The notes below the pieces were generated by a model. The model was not told the origin of the DNA, searched no databases, and was given only the letters and a program-made list of their open reading frames with translations. DNA of 64,000 nt, taken from assembly GCA_041749075.1 (NCBI GenBank), contig JBGTBY010000022.1:1-64000 (forward strand), in the 5' to 3' direction. Both the position numbers and the translations under genes were made by a program. This stretch comes from CAMTWZ01 sp041749075 (GTDB lineage Bacteria; Bacteroidota; Rhodothermia; Balneolales; HLUCCA01). Positions 8,697 to 16,640 of the stretch are shown here, piece by piece; positions within the stretch are counted from its first letter, which is position 1; each line of letters starts with the position of its first letter.

Positions 8697-8715
8697 GTAC
8701 AAAAAATTTTTGTAC
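8697..8715. promoter_or_regulatory. Palindrome upstream of integrase (candidate operator)
   Basis: GTACAAAAAATTTTTGTAC is a 19-bp near-perfect palindrome centred about 44 bp before the integrase ATG. It could be an operator or an integrase/excisionase binding site. Confidence 0.35.
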
Positions 8716-8749
8716 ATTTTTTTGTCCAAATCACCTATCGGCTAATTGA

Positions 8750-9970
8750 ATGAACCACACTGTTAGTCCTTGTTTGTTGTCAAAAAGGAAGAAAGTCAAC
8801 GGGATGCACCCGGTATTCATTAGGCTTACTAAGAATGGGCAGTCTGTCTACATCAAGTTGGACATCACTATTCCAGAAAGTGCTTGGAACGTTAAAAAAA
8901 AGCGAATCCGAGATGTTCATCCTCAAAGTCGACAATACAACCAGCTCCTCGAAGAGCAATTGATGTACTGGAACAAGAGTCTTGCTTCCATTGCAAATCC
9001 TGAAGCGATGACCATCATTGAGATGAAGGATTATATACTCTCGGAGAAGGAGGGGGCGAGTTTAGAGCAACAGGAGAACGAATATCTGGAACACCTTATT
9101 CGAAATCGTCGAGTTCATGAGTTGCCTAAGGCAGAGACACTCTTTGTTAATTTGAAATCCTACTCTGAGAAGCATGTTCGCATTAATGAAGCAGGAGATA
9201 TCGACGCCAGAGTGGGTGCTGACTTCCAATTGTATTTGATGGGGTTGGGATTGTGTAACAATACGATTCGGCGGCGGATGGGTTCTTTTACCGCTTTTAT
9301 GGAGTACATGCGTTTGAAGGGTTACATCCAGGCGAACCCTGTTTTGGAAGTGAAGAAAGTGCCGGAGGAACCAACGCGCAGGGTGAAATTGTCAGATGAG
9401 CAAATCGATGCAATAAGAAGGCTGAGTCTCGATCGCGGGACGAAGGTCTGGCATGCCAGAAACTACTTTATGTATTCGTTTTATAATGGAGGCATTCGAT
9501 TCAGTGACTTATGCCGGTTACGGTGGAAGGATATCCGGAACGATAGGCTAATCTATACGATGTCAAAGACCGGCGAGGAGGTTTCCTTAAAGCAAGGAAA
9601 GCCCCAAATGGCGATCCTGGAACTTTATAGGGGTGATTCCCCTGCTGCCGACGATTATATTTTTCCTCTGCTGAAGGGGAAAGTCTTTAAAGATGGATTT
9701 GAGGAACGGAGAATCATCAGCAGTCTGAATGTATCGACCAACGACTATCTGAAAAAGATTGCCACCTTGGCTGGTATAGCGGAAAGGGTGACCACTCACA
9801 TAGCCAGGCATAGTTTTGCTGATTATGGTAGACGTAGGAACATTGATTTGCACACGATGTCGAAACTTCTCAGACACAGCAAATTGGCGACGACCGAGAG
9901 GTATTTGGCCGGCTTTGATGCAGTTAAAGCAGACGAGGCAATGGATACCTTGTTTGGAGACGTTGAGTAA
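8750..9970 (+). CDS. Tyrosine recombinase (island integrase)
   Basis: A 406-aa phage-type integrase. The N-terminal arm-binding domain (about 15-55, HPVFIRLTKNGQSVYIKLD) is the Bacteroidota Arm-DNA-bind form, followed by a SAM-like core-binding domain (about 115-215) and the catalytic domain (about 220-400). Catalytic residues visible: Arg in NGGIRFSDLCRLRW, a beta-hairpin Lys in MSKTGEE, HIARH (HxxR), the second His in LLRHSKL, and the Tyr nucleophile in TERYLAG. Its position beside the 22-bp attachment repeat identifies it as the enzyme that integrates and, with an excision factor, excises the island. Confidence 0.93.
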   Translation: MNHTVSPCLLSKRKKVNGMHPVFIRLTKNGQSVYIKLDITIPESAWNVKKKRIRDVHPQSRQYNQLLEEQLMYWNKSLASIANPEAMTIIEMKDYILSEKEGASLEQQENEYLEHLIRNRRVHELPKAETLFVNLKSYSEKHVRINEAGDIDARVGADFQLYLMGLGLCNNTIRRRMGSFTAFMEYMRLKGYIQANPVLEVKKVPEEPTRRVKLSDEQIDAIRRLSLDRGTKVWHARNYFMYSFYNGGIRFSDLCRLRWKDIRNDRLIYTMSKTGEEVSLKQGKPQMAILELYRGDSPAADDYIFPLLKGKVFKDGFEERRIISSLNVSTNDYLKKIATLAGIAERVTTHIARHSFADYGRRRNIDLHTMSKLLRHSKLATTERYLAGFDAVKADEAMDTLFGDVE

Positions 9971-10022
9971 ACAAAGGGGCGATTCAGAATGCGCTGTGAG
10001 CTACAGTCGTTACGTTTCGCAG

Positions 10023-10042
10023 TTACACTTGCCGAAGTGTAA
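10023..10042. promoter_or_regulatory. Short hairpin after integrase
   Basis: TTACACTT and AAGTGTAA form an 8-bp stem with a GCCG loop 52 bp after the integrase stop. There is no T run, so it may be a weak terminator, an RNA stabiliser or a protein-binding site. Confidence 0.35.
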
Positions 10043-10082
10043 ATCATTGCGTAATTTTGAAGTGCCATGTTGAGAGCATGGT

Positions 10083-10310
10083 CCGCAGTTTGTTTGTCCA
10101 GCGGGTTCTTACTTACTTACTGATTCAGGTCTCTCGACATACAATAGTAGAAGAGACCTAGGTTCCTTTGGCAAAGGGGACCTGCGGCATAATAATGAAC
10201 GTGATCAAGCCTCCACGATGGATAGTCGTGTATGCCTCCACATGTCAACGTTCAACGGTCTCTGAGACTGCTCCCTTTAGGTAGAGCCGTCGGATGAGGC
10301 CTCAACACCA
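10083..10310 (+). ncRNA. Highly structured non-coding stretch upstream of the HTH gene
   Basis: There is no convincing ORF. Consecutive stems are visible: AGGTCTCT (10127) with AGAGACCT (10152); AGGTTCCTTT (10160) with AAAGGGGACCT (10173); GAACG (10197) with CGTTC (10249), enclosing CACGA/TCGTG (10214/10226); ACGG (10255) with CCGT (10287). CAGGTC (10126) can instead pair with GACCTG (10179), giving mutually exclusive folds. The strand and the family are unknown. It lies directly before the excisionase-like gene and could be a regulatory leader, a small RNA, or an attP/arm-site region. Confidence 0.4.
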
Positions 10311-10318
10311 CCCGCGAG

Positions 10319-10693
10319 ATGAAGTCACAGTCCAAGCCGTCCCCGGCTATACCCCGAAAGCAAGAACAGGAGCACAATTCCTACGGAGTGCTCATTGCCG
10401 CAATTAAGTATTTTTTCAATGCGCATCTTCGCGAACCGCTCCGGGAATTTATTCGCGAATTGCTTTGCGAGGTCCTGGAAGAGTATTTGCCAGTAGCAAT
10501 CAGGAAGGCAACTCAGAAGGAGAGGCTCACTACGGCAGAGGTTATGCAGCTTACAGGTTGGAGCAAAAGGCAACTCCAGCACAAGCGCGACACCGGTCAA
10601 ATCATTTTTGAGCAAAGTGGTAAGACCATCTGGTACCCTCGCGCGGAACTAGATCGATTTTTTGATAATTGCAAAGTTGAAAAACGAAGGTAA
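10319..10693 (+). CDS. Excisionase-like helix-turn-helix protein
   Basis: 124 aa. A helical N-terminal part (about 20-65) leads to a MerR/excisionase-like winged HTH at about 68-118: RLTTAEVMQLTGWSKRQLQH, with a wing GKTIWYPRAELDRFF. This domain type is common in small proteins encoded next to integrases in Bacteroidota elements, acting as a recombination directionality factor or repressor. It follows the structured region with only 8 nt between. The role is inferred from domain and position. Confidence 0.7.
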   Translation: MKSQSKPSPAIPRKQEQEHNSYGVLIAAIKYFFNAHLREPLREFIRELLCEVLEEYLPVAIRKATQKERLTTAEVMQLTGWSKRQLQHKRDTGQIIFEQSGKTIWYPRAELDRFFDNCKVEKRR

Positions 10694-10821
10694 ACCAACA
10701 AAAGGAGGAAGCAATAGATAAAAATCGATTGAGACCACGTCAGCCGCCAGCGCCTATCGCCCGGTTGACATCAACGGATGCTTGGAAAGCCCAATATCCA
10801 ACCCTAAAAAAAGAATCAAAC

Positions 10822-11634
10822 ATGAAAAAAAACCAAAAAACAAAAGCTACGACTACCGGCAACTTCAAGCCAGTGGACCTCAAAGCTAGAATCAAAAACC
10901 GCAAGAGACTTGTGGGTACGACATACGTTGACGACCTAATCAAGTCAGGAATCACCGTCATTTTCGGACGGACGTTGCTCCCTACCTATTTGGCGCTGAA
11001 GATATCCAAAGGGGAAAAACCTTTCGGTGTCGTGCAAACGACCCAAGCAGACGTGGGGCTATTCTGCTCCTCCAAACTTTCCGGAGAGACGATCGACCTG
11101 ATCGATGATGTTTCCACCAGCGAGATTGAGGCAGAGTTTGCTGTGATTGAAGAGTTCGAAGATTTCTTCTGGGGTAATCCCCAACAGTTGCTGGATCATG
11201 TCAAAGACGCCAAGTTCGTTGTCGTTGAGCTTACGGAAGAGAGCAAGTTCGCAACGATGACCGCGCAGTTCAACGCGCTGAACGAAGAGGCCAAATCCAT
11301 AGGTGTGGCGATCGTGCTCGCTTGCTCTTGGGATGCCGTGCCGGAGTGTGGCTTCCCGCAGTTGCAGGTGACCGGCGATGTGGTGGACGGATTCACCATG
11401 CACATGCTGAATGTCCAAGGCAACCCCATGCAGTTGAAATACCAGTGGGACGAGCTGAAGCAGGATTTTCAGCTCCTAGCATTGGCAGGGTTCCGGAAAA
11501 GCAAGGCGATTGCGATCGGGTTTTTCAGCCTGATGGGCTACACCAATGCGCAAATTGCCTTGAAAGCGGATGCGTCGCCGGTGACGGTTACGAGCTACTT
11601 GAGTAAACTTGAACCAAAACCTACGCCGGCTTAA
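10822..11634 (+). CDS. RepA-like protein with an apparently degenerate P-loop and C-terminal HTH
   Basis: 270 aa, from the ATG at 10822, which has an A-rich leader; the frame is open to a TTG at 10729. The order of segments recalls RecA-fold RepA-type ATPases (AAA_25): a strand-loop-helix at about 50-70 reads GITVIFGRTLLPTYLALKIS where a Walker A is expected, but GxxGxGKS is missing. Hydrophobic strands FVVVELT (about 137) and AIVLACSW (about 165) would be the Walker B and following strands. The last 40 residues look like an HTH (GYTNAQIALKADASPVTV). Homology is inferred by eye. It sits in the position often held by a replication ATPase in such islands. Confidence 0.4.
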   Translation: MKKNQKTKATTTGNFKPVDLKARIKNRKRLVGTTYVDDLIKSGITVIFGRTLLPTYLALKISKGEKPFGVVQTTQADVGLFCSSKLSGETIDLIDDVSTSEIEAEFAVIEEFEDFFWGNPQQLLDHVKDAKFVVVELTEESKFATMTAQFNALNEEAKSIGVAIVLACSWDAVPECGFPQLQVTGDVVDGFTMHMLNVQGNPMQLKYQWDELKQDFQLLALAGFRKSKAIAIGFFSLMGYTNAQIALKADASPVTVTSYLSKLEPKPTPA

Positions 11635-11653
11635 ACCGGTTATACCAAAAACG

Positions 11654-11686
11654 AAAAGGCGACACCATTCCGGGGTCGCCTTTTTT
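11654..11686 (+). terminator. Intrinsic terminator after the RepA-like gene
   Basis: AAGGCGAC (11656) pairs with GTCGCCTT (11675), followed by a run of six T. The next 240 bp to 11930 hold no supported gene. Confidence 0.85.
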
Positions 11687-11929
11687 GTTGGGGTATGTTC
11701 GTGCTTTGCTTCATGTGGTCCCGCGCCAACAGAACTGCTCCATAAATGGAGTTCGAATTGTCTAACGGTGCAGAAAGCTTGCAAAATGAGACGGTGGAAT
11801 CGAGATTACCGCCTCGCTAGATCATTTGTATTTAGAATTTATATCGAAAATTGTTGGGTTTCTATTTAATTTCTCAATGAAGTGCGTTTGACAGAAGAAA
11901 TTTAAAAACAATCGCTAAACCAAAATCGC

Positions 11930-12505
11930 ATGTTAAATAATGCAAAGATCCTCCTTGGCAGTGTGGGATTGGGTCTCGGCTACTTAGGAAAGAAGCTGTA
12001 CGATGAATGGAAAAAGTATACAGCGCCAACCAAATGTAATAGTTGTAAAAAAGAATATCCTTTTTTCGACCTGCAAAAATGCCCAAAGTGCCATAAGCTT
12101 TCTTGCAAGAATTGTATTCAAAATGCACCGACGACAACTTATTCGAACCTCAATTCTTACTCTATACTATGCAAAACGTGTCATGAGAATCTAGATCATA
12201 AAAAAATCGCTAAATACTTTGAGTCGATTAAAAAAGCAGATGAGATGAAACATCACGGAGTCGGGTATTTGGGGAAAAACCATTTAAAGAACCATGAGGC
12301 CGGCCCGTCAATCCACACAAAACCTCATCGAAAGAAAGAAGATGCCTTGTTGGAAGCGAAAATTTCTGCCTTATTGGATGACTATACGATGCTAGATAAA
12401 GTTGATTATCAAGAATACTCTGAATCAATAACCACATCATCTGGTGGTACATATATCTATAAGAAGTATTCTTGTTCCGCCATCCCTTATAGAGAATTGT
12501 CTTGA
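11930..12505 (+). CDS. Small protein with FYVE-patterned eight-cysteine zinc finger
   Basis: 191 aa, AT-rich. Residues 5-20 form a glycine-rich hydrophobic segment (ILLGSVGLGLGYLG), possibly membrane-associated. Then four CxxC pairs occur at 36/39, 51/54, 59/62 and 81/84, with spacings 11, 4 and 18, as in FYVE-type treble-clef fingers (CX2C-X9-14-CX2C-X4-CX2C-X16-20-CX2C). The basic RKHHC-type lipid motif is not seen. The remaining 100 residues are charged and of unknown function. It has its own terminator and base composition unlike its neighbours, suggesting a cargo gene. Confidence 0.6.
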   Translation: MLNNAKILLGSVGLGLGYLGKKLYDEWKKYTAPTKCNSCKKEYPFFDLQKCPKCHKLSCKNCIQNAPTTTYSNLNSYSILCKTCHENLDHKKIAKYFESIKKADEMKHHGVGYLGKNHLKNHEAGPSIHTKPHRKKEDALLEAKISALLDDYTMLDKVDYQEYSESITTSSGGTYIYKKYSCSAIPYRELS

Positions 12506-12521
12506 AAGACTTACTATTGTA

Positions 12522-12552
12522 AAAAGTAGAGCAGTTTGATTGCTCTACTTTT
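12522..12552 (+). terminator. Intrinsic terminator after the zinc-finger gene
   Basis: AAAAGTAGAGCA (12522) pairs over 12 bp with TGCTCTACTTTT (12541). It is symmetric and could work in both directions. Confidence 0.8.
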
Positions 12553-12676
12553 CCCGAAACCACTTCTACGTTTTAAAGCTCCCCAATCCTGATAAGATTG
12601 ATGTTTAAAGCCGGCAATCCGGTTTACTTCAAAAGTCGAGTGTCATTGGCAAATGTGGAAAGCTGGTAGGACATAA

Positions 12677-12712
12677 CAAAAAGGGCGTCCCCAAAAAAAG
12701 GAACGCCCTCTA
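12677..12712 (-). terminator. Terminator of the leftward replication operon
   Basis: Read leftward, AGGGCGT pairs with ACGCCCT around a T-rich loop, followed by TTTTTG. It ends the 15634-12732 leftward gene group. Confidence 0.75.
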
Positions 12713-12731
12713 TGCTTTTATTATGGCTTAC

Positions 12732-13205
12732 CTAGTCTTCGAAGTACGCCTCGATCACCTTTCTATCCCGACGCAATTGGAAGTCGAGCATCAGATGATT
12801 CTCCATCTTCGGAATTGATCGCCCAAAGTTCTTCTTCGGCTTCTCAAAGAAAGTGATGATGTACGGGTCGAAAACCCCCACACGCTTTTTCCTCTTATAG
12901 GATGCGTTCACGAACACCATGTATTCATCGCCCGGCATCTTCTTGAAGTAGCAAGGTGCGTCAGGACACAGGTGCAAGTTGACATCCACTGTCTCTTGGT
13001 ATCCTTCATTTCTCAGATATCGGAGCGTGCTCCACCATGCATAATGACTGCAATGTGTGGCCGGGTCCGTTCCGGTTTCAGTGCATTTCATCACGAACGT
13101 GCTCATCAGCAAATCAAATTCCGGTGAATCTTGACCGAATTTATTCATGAATGCGGTCGCGAAATCATCAAAATATTTGATTCTTTTGCTCTTCGGCAGC
13201 AGCAT
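12732..13205 (-). CDS. Hypothetical protein of the replication module
   Basis: 157 aa, unrecognised. It contains five cysteines/histidines scattered at about residues 40-90 (KCTETG, THCSHYAWW, HLCPDAPCYF), which might bind a metal, and a basic mid-section YKRKKR. No signal peptide or membrane segment. It has the same strand as the VirE and primase genes but is separated by a 250-bp gap with repeats, so it may have its own promoter. A 9-bp-armed palindrome sits 56 bp upstream of the start. Confidence 0.55.
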   Translation of the reverse strand: MLLPKSKRIKYFDDFATAFMNKFGQDSPEFDLLMSTFVMKCTETGTDPATHCSHYAWWSTLRYLRNEGYQETVDVNLHLCPDAPCYFKKMPGDEYMVFVNASYKRKKRVGVFDPYIITFFEKPKKNFGRSIPKMENHLMLDFQLRRDRKVIEAYFED

Positions 13206-13260
13206 TCTTAGCCGATTGAGTTCGGATAATTGTTCGAAATGTGGGTCATTTTTGTCTGGA

Positions 13261-13280
13261 TTTACGACTCAAGTCGTAAA
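13261..13280. promoter_or_regulatory. Perfect palindrome upstream of the hypothetical gene
   Basis: TTTACGACT and AGTCGTAAA are separated by only CA, too short a loop for a good RNA hairpin, so a dimeric repressor site is more likely. It is followed by a T run on the plus strand. Confidence 0.4.
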
Positions 13281-13332
13281 TTTTTTTGATATGTATATCA
13301 TTTTTTTCTCCTATTTGGATGTTATTTGATTT

Positions 13333-13449
13333 AGGTAGGGTAGGTAGGGATATTCTCAAAGATCTGGAGGAATACGGTTCAAAGTCACCAATCCGGCGCG
13401 TTTATACATATTTCCAAAGTCTTTAAAAATCACCCTACCTACCCTACCT
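13333..13449. repeat. 17-bp inverted repeat of GGTAGGG words (candidate origin or iteron cluster)
   Basis: AGGTAGGGTAGGTAGGG (13333-13349) is exactly inverted at 13433-13449, with an 83-bp AT-rich loop. More copies of GGTAGGG or CCCTACC lie at about 13487, 13528 and 13591 within the 3' end of the adjacent helicase gene. Clustered short iterations next to a primase-helicase suggest a replication origin; this is inference. Confidence 0.5.
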
Positions 13450-13456
13450 TTTGTTA

Positions 13457-14620
13457 TTAATCATTGCTTGGCAATGAGTTAGTCGAGGTAGGGATTGATT
13501 TGCCGTCGTTTTTTATCCCCACCTTCCCTACCGTTTTCCCAAACATCGACCCTCTGAATTGGCTATCGGGTAGGCTTGTTTCGAGATTGTGGTAGGGATG
13601 ATTGCGTGTGACACGTACCAAACTCCACCGCGATTTCCCGCCGATCATCTTTTTATTGAATCCGAGTTTGGTCAGTGATTTTCCAACATTCACGCTGCTT
13701 AGCGAGCGGATTGTTGAGAGTTGGCCGCCGTTCAGCGCCTTGGCAATTTCCGTCGCATCCATTTTCAGAATGTCATCAGGATTATCCGCCGATGTCGCTG
13801 GCCGGTACAAATCTGAAATCAGATTATCGGTGTCGGTCATGTTTGAGAACGCCGCATTCGCCGTGTTAATCAAATCAATCTCCGCTGAGTCAAACCAGTA
13901 CTGGAACCCATTTTTGTACAGCGCATAGGCCTGCGAGTACAACTTCGTGAGATCAATCGTGTGGCCGAAATCTATGGATGTCACCGCGTGTATCAGGAAT
14001 CTGCGCGAACCGGTCGGGTCATTTAGCACACTATCCTGATTGACGGATCCACAAAATGATGCGTACCTAACCAAGCGTTCTGTAACTCGTCCATATGGCC
14101 GGCGAAGTTTAACATTCGTCAACGTGATCAATTCCTTCAGCTCGGCTTCCTTGTCCCGCGTCAGGCTTTCTAACTCATCGAGCTGAATTAACAGATTTTC
14201 CGCCAAGTGAATTAATGTGTCTTTGTTGTTGGGATTGATACCGCCTTCATGGTAATAATCGCGCAGTTCAAGAGGTACCAGATTTCGAAGCCAGGTTGAT
14301 TTGCCGCATCCTTGAGGACCTTGTAAGACAATCAGATTATGGCCAACAACGGAATCTTCCATTGCAGTAGCTACCAATGCTACAAGCCACTTCCGAAAAC
14401 TAAGCTCCCAATAGTCCTTGTCTTTGGTCGAGACGGAATCCATCAATTCTTGAATGTGGTCTTGTCCACTCCAAGCAGGAAGAGTTTTGAAATACTCTCT
14501 GATTGGGTTAAACGAGGCTACAAAATCCGATCTAAGCAATTGGTGGAGCTTGTCCGAAGACATTTTCAGGTCATGGTGTTCTAGATCCCTTAATATCGAG
14601 TTGGCTTGGTAGTCGATCAT
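13457..14620 (-). CDS. VirE-family SF3-like replication helicase/ATPase
   Basis: 387 aa. The core (about 60-270) is the virulence-associated E (VirE) domain: Walker A GPQGCGKST near residue 102, Walker B LLIQLDELE near 145, and the sensor region FCGSVNQDS with NDPTGSRRFL near 210. These P-loop proteins act with a primase domain to replicate plasmids, phages and integrative elements. The N-terminal 50 residues continue from the upstream primase, 12 nt away, so the two probably act as a split primase-helicase. The C-terminal 120 residues are variable and encoded by the GGTAGGG-rich stretch. Confidence 0.85.
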   Translation of the reverse strand: MIDYQANSILRDLEHHDLKMSSDKLHQLLRSDFVASFNPIREYFKTLPAWSGQDHIQELMDSVSTKDKDYWELSFRKWLVALVATAMEDSVVGHNLIVLQGPQGCGKSTWLRNLVPLELRDYYHEGGINPNNKDTLIHLAENLLIQLDELESLTRDKEAELKELITLTNVKLRRPYGRVTERLVRYASFCGSVNQDSVLNDPTGSRRFLIHAVTSIDFGHTIDLTKLYSQAYALYKNGFQYWFDSAEIDLINTANAAFSNMTDTDNLISDLYRPATSADNPDDILKMDATEIAKALNGGQLSTIRSLSSVNVGKSLTKLGFNKKMIGGKSRWSLVRVTRNHPYHNLETSLPDSQFRGSMFGKTVGKVGIKNDGKSIPTSTNSLPSND

Positions 14621-14632
14621 GTCTTTGAATAT

Positions 14633-15634
14633 TCAGCCATCCTGTAATTGCACGCGTCCGGTCACATCGTTGTATCGCATGACATATTTGCCCGATAGGT
14701 ATTTTTCAACTGCATTCGCGCTCAGCGCAATCGTAGGTTTTGAGATACCCTTGACCTTCAATTCCAATCCTGCTTCTTTGCAGGCATGAAAAAACGACCC
14801 AATGGTTACCTCGCCTCGACTCTTTTGCAGGAAGTCGTCAAACTTCGGATCCATCCTCGCGCGATCCGCATAGTGCCCATCAATGGCGCAGACCCTGTGG
14901 AACAATTCGCGTCCATCTTCTCCAAGGCTGGCCAAGGAGTAGCCGATGTTCACCATCTTTTCATGGGAACCAACGATGTCGATTCGCTTCTCCTCAAGCT
15001 GCTCGATGGCTTTTTTGACCTTATCAAGATCCGTGGCATGGCCCAAAATCGAAGGCGCTTGCATATTGATCTTGGGCGGTTCCGGAGCTACAACTACCAC
15101 GGGCGCATCCGCATTGAAGTAGCAATTTGGATCGTGGCCGAGGAAGCATGCGGTCGCCGGATTCTTAGGAGCCTTATCTGCAGTCACTCCGAATTTTCTA
15201 GCCATGGCGTCCGAAATCACCGTGTATATATAGGTGAAGCTGCCCGATGTCTCATCTATCGCATATACGACTTTTAAACCATTTCCGGATGGTGAGGTAA
15301 ACGCCAGCACTGGTTGAAAATCTTGATCGGCAGTGATTCCGATTTTCAGCGTTGGCAGGTCAGCAACCTTATCAAAGTCTAAGCAGATGTATCCGCTGGT
15401 CTGTATGAGGCCAGTTTCGCACCGAGTTTTGAAAGTTCCGCCGAATGTGACGTAATCGAAGACCTGAGTTTTCGTTTTTGAGTCCGGATTTTTGCGGAAG
15501 GTTTCTGTGGTGATTCGAAGCTGATCGTCATGCTTTATCATGTCGGCAGCTTCAGTGATCGACACATCTTTGAGCGGTGTCGTGTTGGTGATAGGTCTCC
15601 TGAAATAGGAGAATTTTCCCTTGTCTTTTATCAT
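14633..15634 (-). CDS. BT4734/VirE_N-type primase-like protein
   Basis: 333 aa from the ATG at 15634 (starting MIKDKGKFSYFRRP, the usual opening of this family). A longer reading to 15685 would run across two CCAATTGG sites and is rejected. The archaeo-eukaryotic-primase-like fold is suggested by a GYICLDFDK acidic motif (about 100), TSPSGNGLKVVY (about 130) and a small catalytic-core tail. A C-terminal region (about 210-300) resembles a PriCT helical domain. It is the first gene of the leftward operon, 12 nt ahead of the VirE helicase, and likely primes island replication. Confidence 0.75.
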   Translation of the reverse strand: MIKDKGKFSYFRRPITNTTPLKDVSITEAADMIKHDDQLRITTETFRKNPDSKTKTQVFDYVTFGGTFKTRCETGLIQTSGYICLDFDKVADLPTLKIGITADQDFQPVLAFTSPSGNGLKVVYAIDETSGSFTYIYTVISDAMARKFGVTADKAPKNPATACFLGHDPNCYFNADAPVVVVAPEPPKINMQAPSILGHATDLDKVKKAIEQLEEKRIDIVGSHEKMVNIGYSLASLGEDGRELFHRVCAIDGHYADRARMDPKFDDFLQKSRGEVTIGSFFHACKEAGLELKVKGISKPTIALSANAVEKYLSGKYVMRYNDVTGRVQLQDG

Positions 15635-15665
15635 ATTGTTTAGTATATTATAGGTGAATAGTTTC

Positions 15666-15689
15666 CCAATTGGCGTAGTTACCAATTGG
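15666..15689. promoter_or_regulatory. Paired CCAATTGG palindromes (candidate operator of the replication operon)
   Basis: Two identical 8-bp palindromes at 15666-15673 and 15682-15689, 16 bp centre to centre, lie 30-55 bp upstream of the primase ATG, where a repressor could block its promoter. Confidence 0.45.
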
Positions 15690-15849
15690 ACATAGAAATC
15701 CTCAGCAGAATTGAATGGCCTGCGGAGGGTTGTAAGTGTTGTAGGTTGCCTGAAGAAACCCAGAGGATGGGTTTCGGAGTTGTCGGTTGTCAGGCATTGT
15801 AGCGAAAAACGAAGGTCAAACTCGATCTTGCGGATTTAGGTTCCATACA

Positions 15850-15860
15850 CCCCCCCCCCC
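15850..15860. repeat. C11 homopolymer in the control region between divergent modules
   Basis: An uninterrupted run of eleven C lies in the 378-bp gap between the leftward replication operon and the rightward HTH gene. Such tracts are prone to slipped-strand change. The rest of the gap holds the promoter at 15932 and no gene. Confidence 0.6.
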
Positions 15861-15931
15861 TCTAAGGGACGTGGGTGCGAGGCACAAGAATCAGAAGCTA
15901 GAATTTTTTTCGTTTTTCATATTGGGGTCGG

Positions 15932-15960
15932 TTTTGTCCAGTATAGGACACTTGTAATAT
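15932..15960 (+). promoter_or_regulatory. Promoter with embedded operator for the HTH gene
   Basis: TTTTG (15932) and TAATAT (15955) suit -33/-7 boxes. Between them lies TGTCC-AGTATA-GGACA (15935-15950), an inverted repeat that looks like a repressor site. Confidence 0.4.
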
Positions 15961-16012
15961 ACCAATAATGACTATATAAAAGCAAATATAAATTTAACAA
16001 AACGGAGAAAAG

Positions 16013-16471
16013 ATGAATAATCGCTTAAAACAAGCTGGAATGGCCGAAAAAATTTTCAAAATCTGAGAGTACCTCGGAACCGCACGCACTGCCGCCCTAC
16101 TAGGGGTCGGCCCATGGACAATCAAGTACATGGTCAAGTCGCGGAAATGGACACGCCCGGCGCATCACGCATCAGTGATCTACGCTGGTGTGCTCAGTGG
16201 TAACGCAAATGCCGCCTCGTATCCGGGACTTGACTTCCAAGCCCCAATGAATGCGCCTGTAGGCTATGAATCGGACTTCCTACAGCACATAGGGCTGAAT
16301 CCTGCATATTCAGAACTTCGGGCGATGATTGCCAATAAAGGGCTAGAGCTTGGAACAGATATCCTTACCGTCGCGGATCTGAAAAACAAGGTCTGCCCGG
16401 AAATCGCATGCCGGAACGCCGTTGAGGAAGCCTTCAGCGCTTACATGATCGATCAGTTGGATAATGAATAG
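16013..16471 (+). pseudogene. HTH protein gene with an in-frame TGA at codon 18
   Basis: ATG at 16013 has a ribosome site (ACGGAGAAAAG). The frame reads MNNRLKQAGMAEKIFKI, stops at TGA (16064-16066), and continues in the same frame for 135 codons to TAG at 16471. The part just after the stop, EYLGTARTAALLGVGPWTIK, reads as an HTH recognition unit, so the stop interrupts one domain; a TGG (Trp) there would restore it. Restart at ATG 16130 would lose most of the HTH. This is either a recent nonsense mutation or recoding. Downstream the protein has no known domain. The regulator role is inferred from the HTH and its position between divergent operons. Confidence 0.6.
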
Positions 16472-16484
16472 CAGGCATAAAATG

Positions 16485-16513
16485 CGCCAGTCCTTTTCGG
16501 GATTGGCGTTTTC
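16485..16513 (+). terminator. Terminator after the interrupted HTH gene
   Basis: CGCCAGTCC and GGGATTGGCG form a stem with one internal irregularity, followed by TTTT. The next 128 bp to the membrane protein stop are AT-rich and empty. Confidence 0.6.
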
Positions 16514-16640
16514 ATGGTGATTGATAATCTGAACCTTAAAGTGTCTTGATTATATATAGCTTATCAACCGACAACCGAATATTCAAGTTGAGATTGTAAA
16601 CGGGAATTTAAATTTGAGATTTTATTTAATAAAAAACAAT

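Noticed and set aside
11609..11869. 86-codon ORF after the RepA-like gene
   Set aside because: It reads across the intrinsic terminator and has no ribosome site or recognisable domain.
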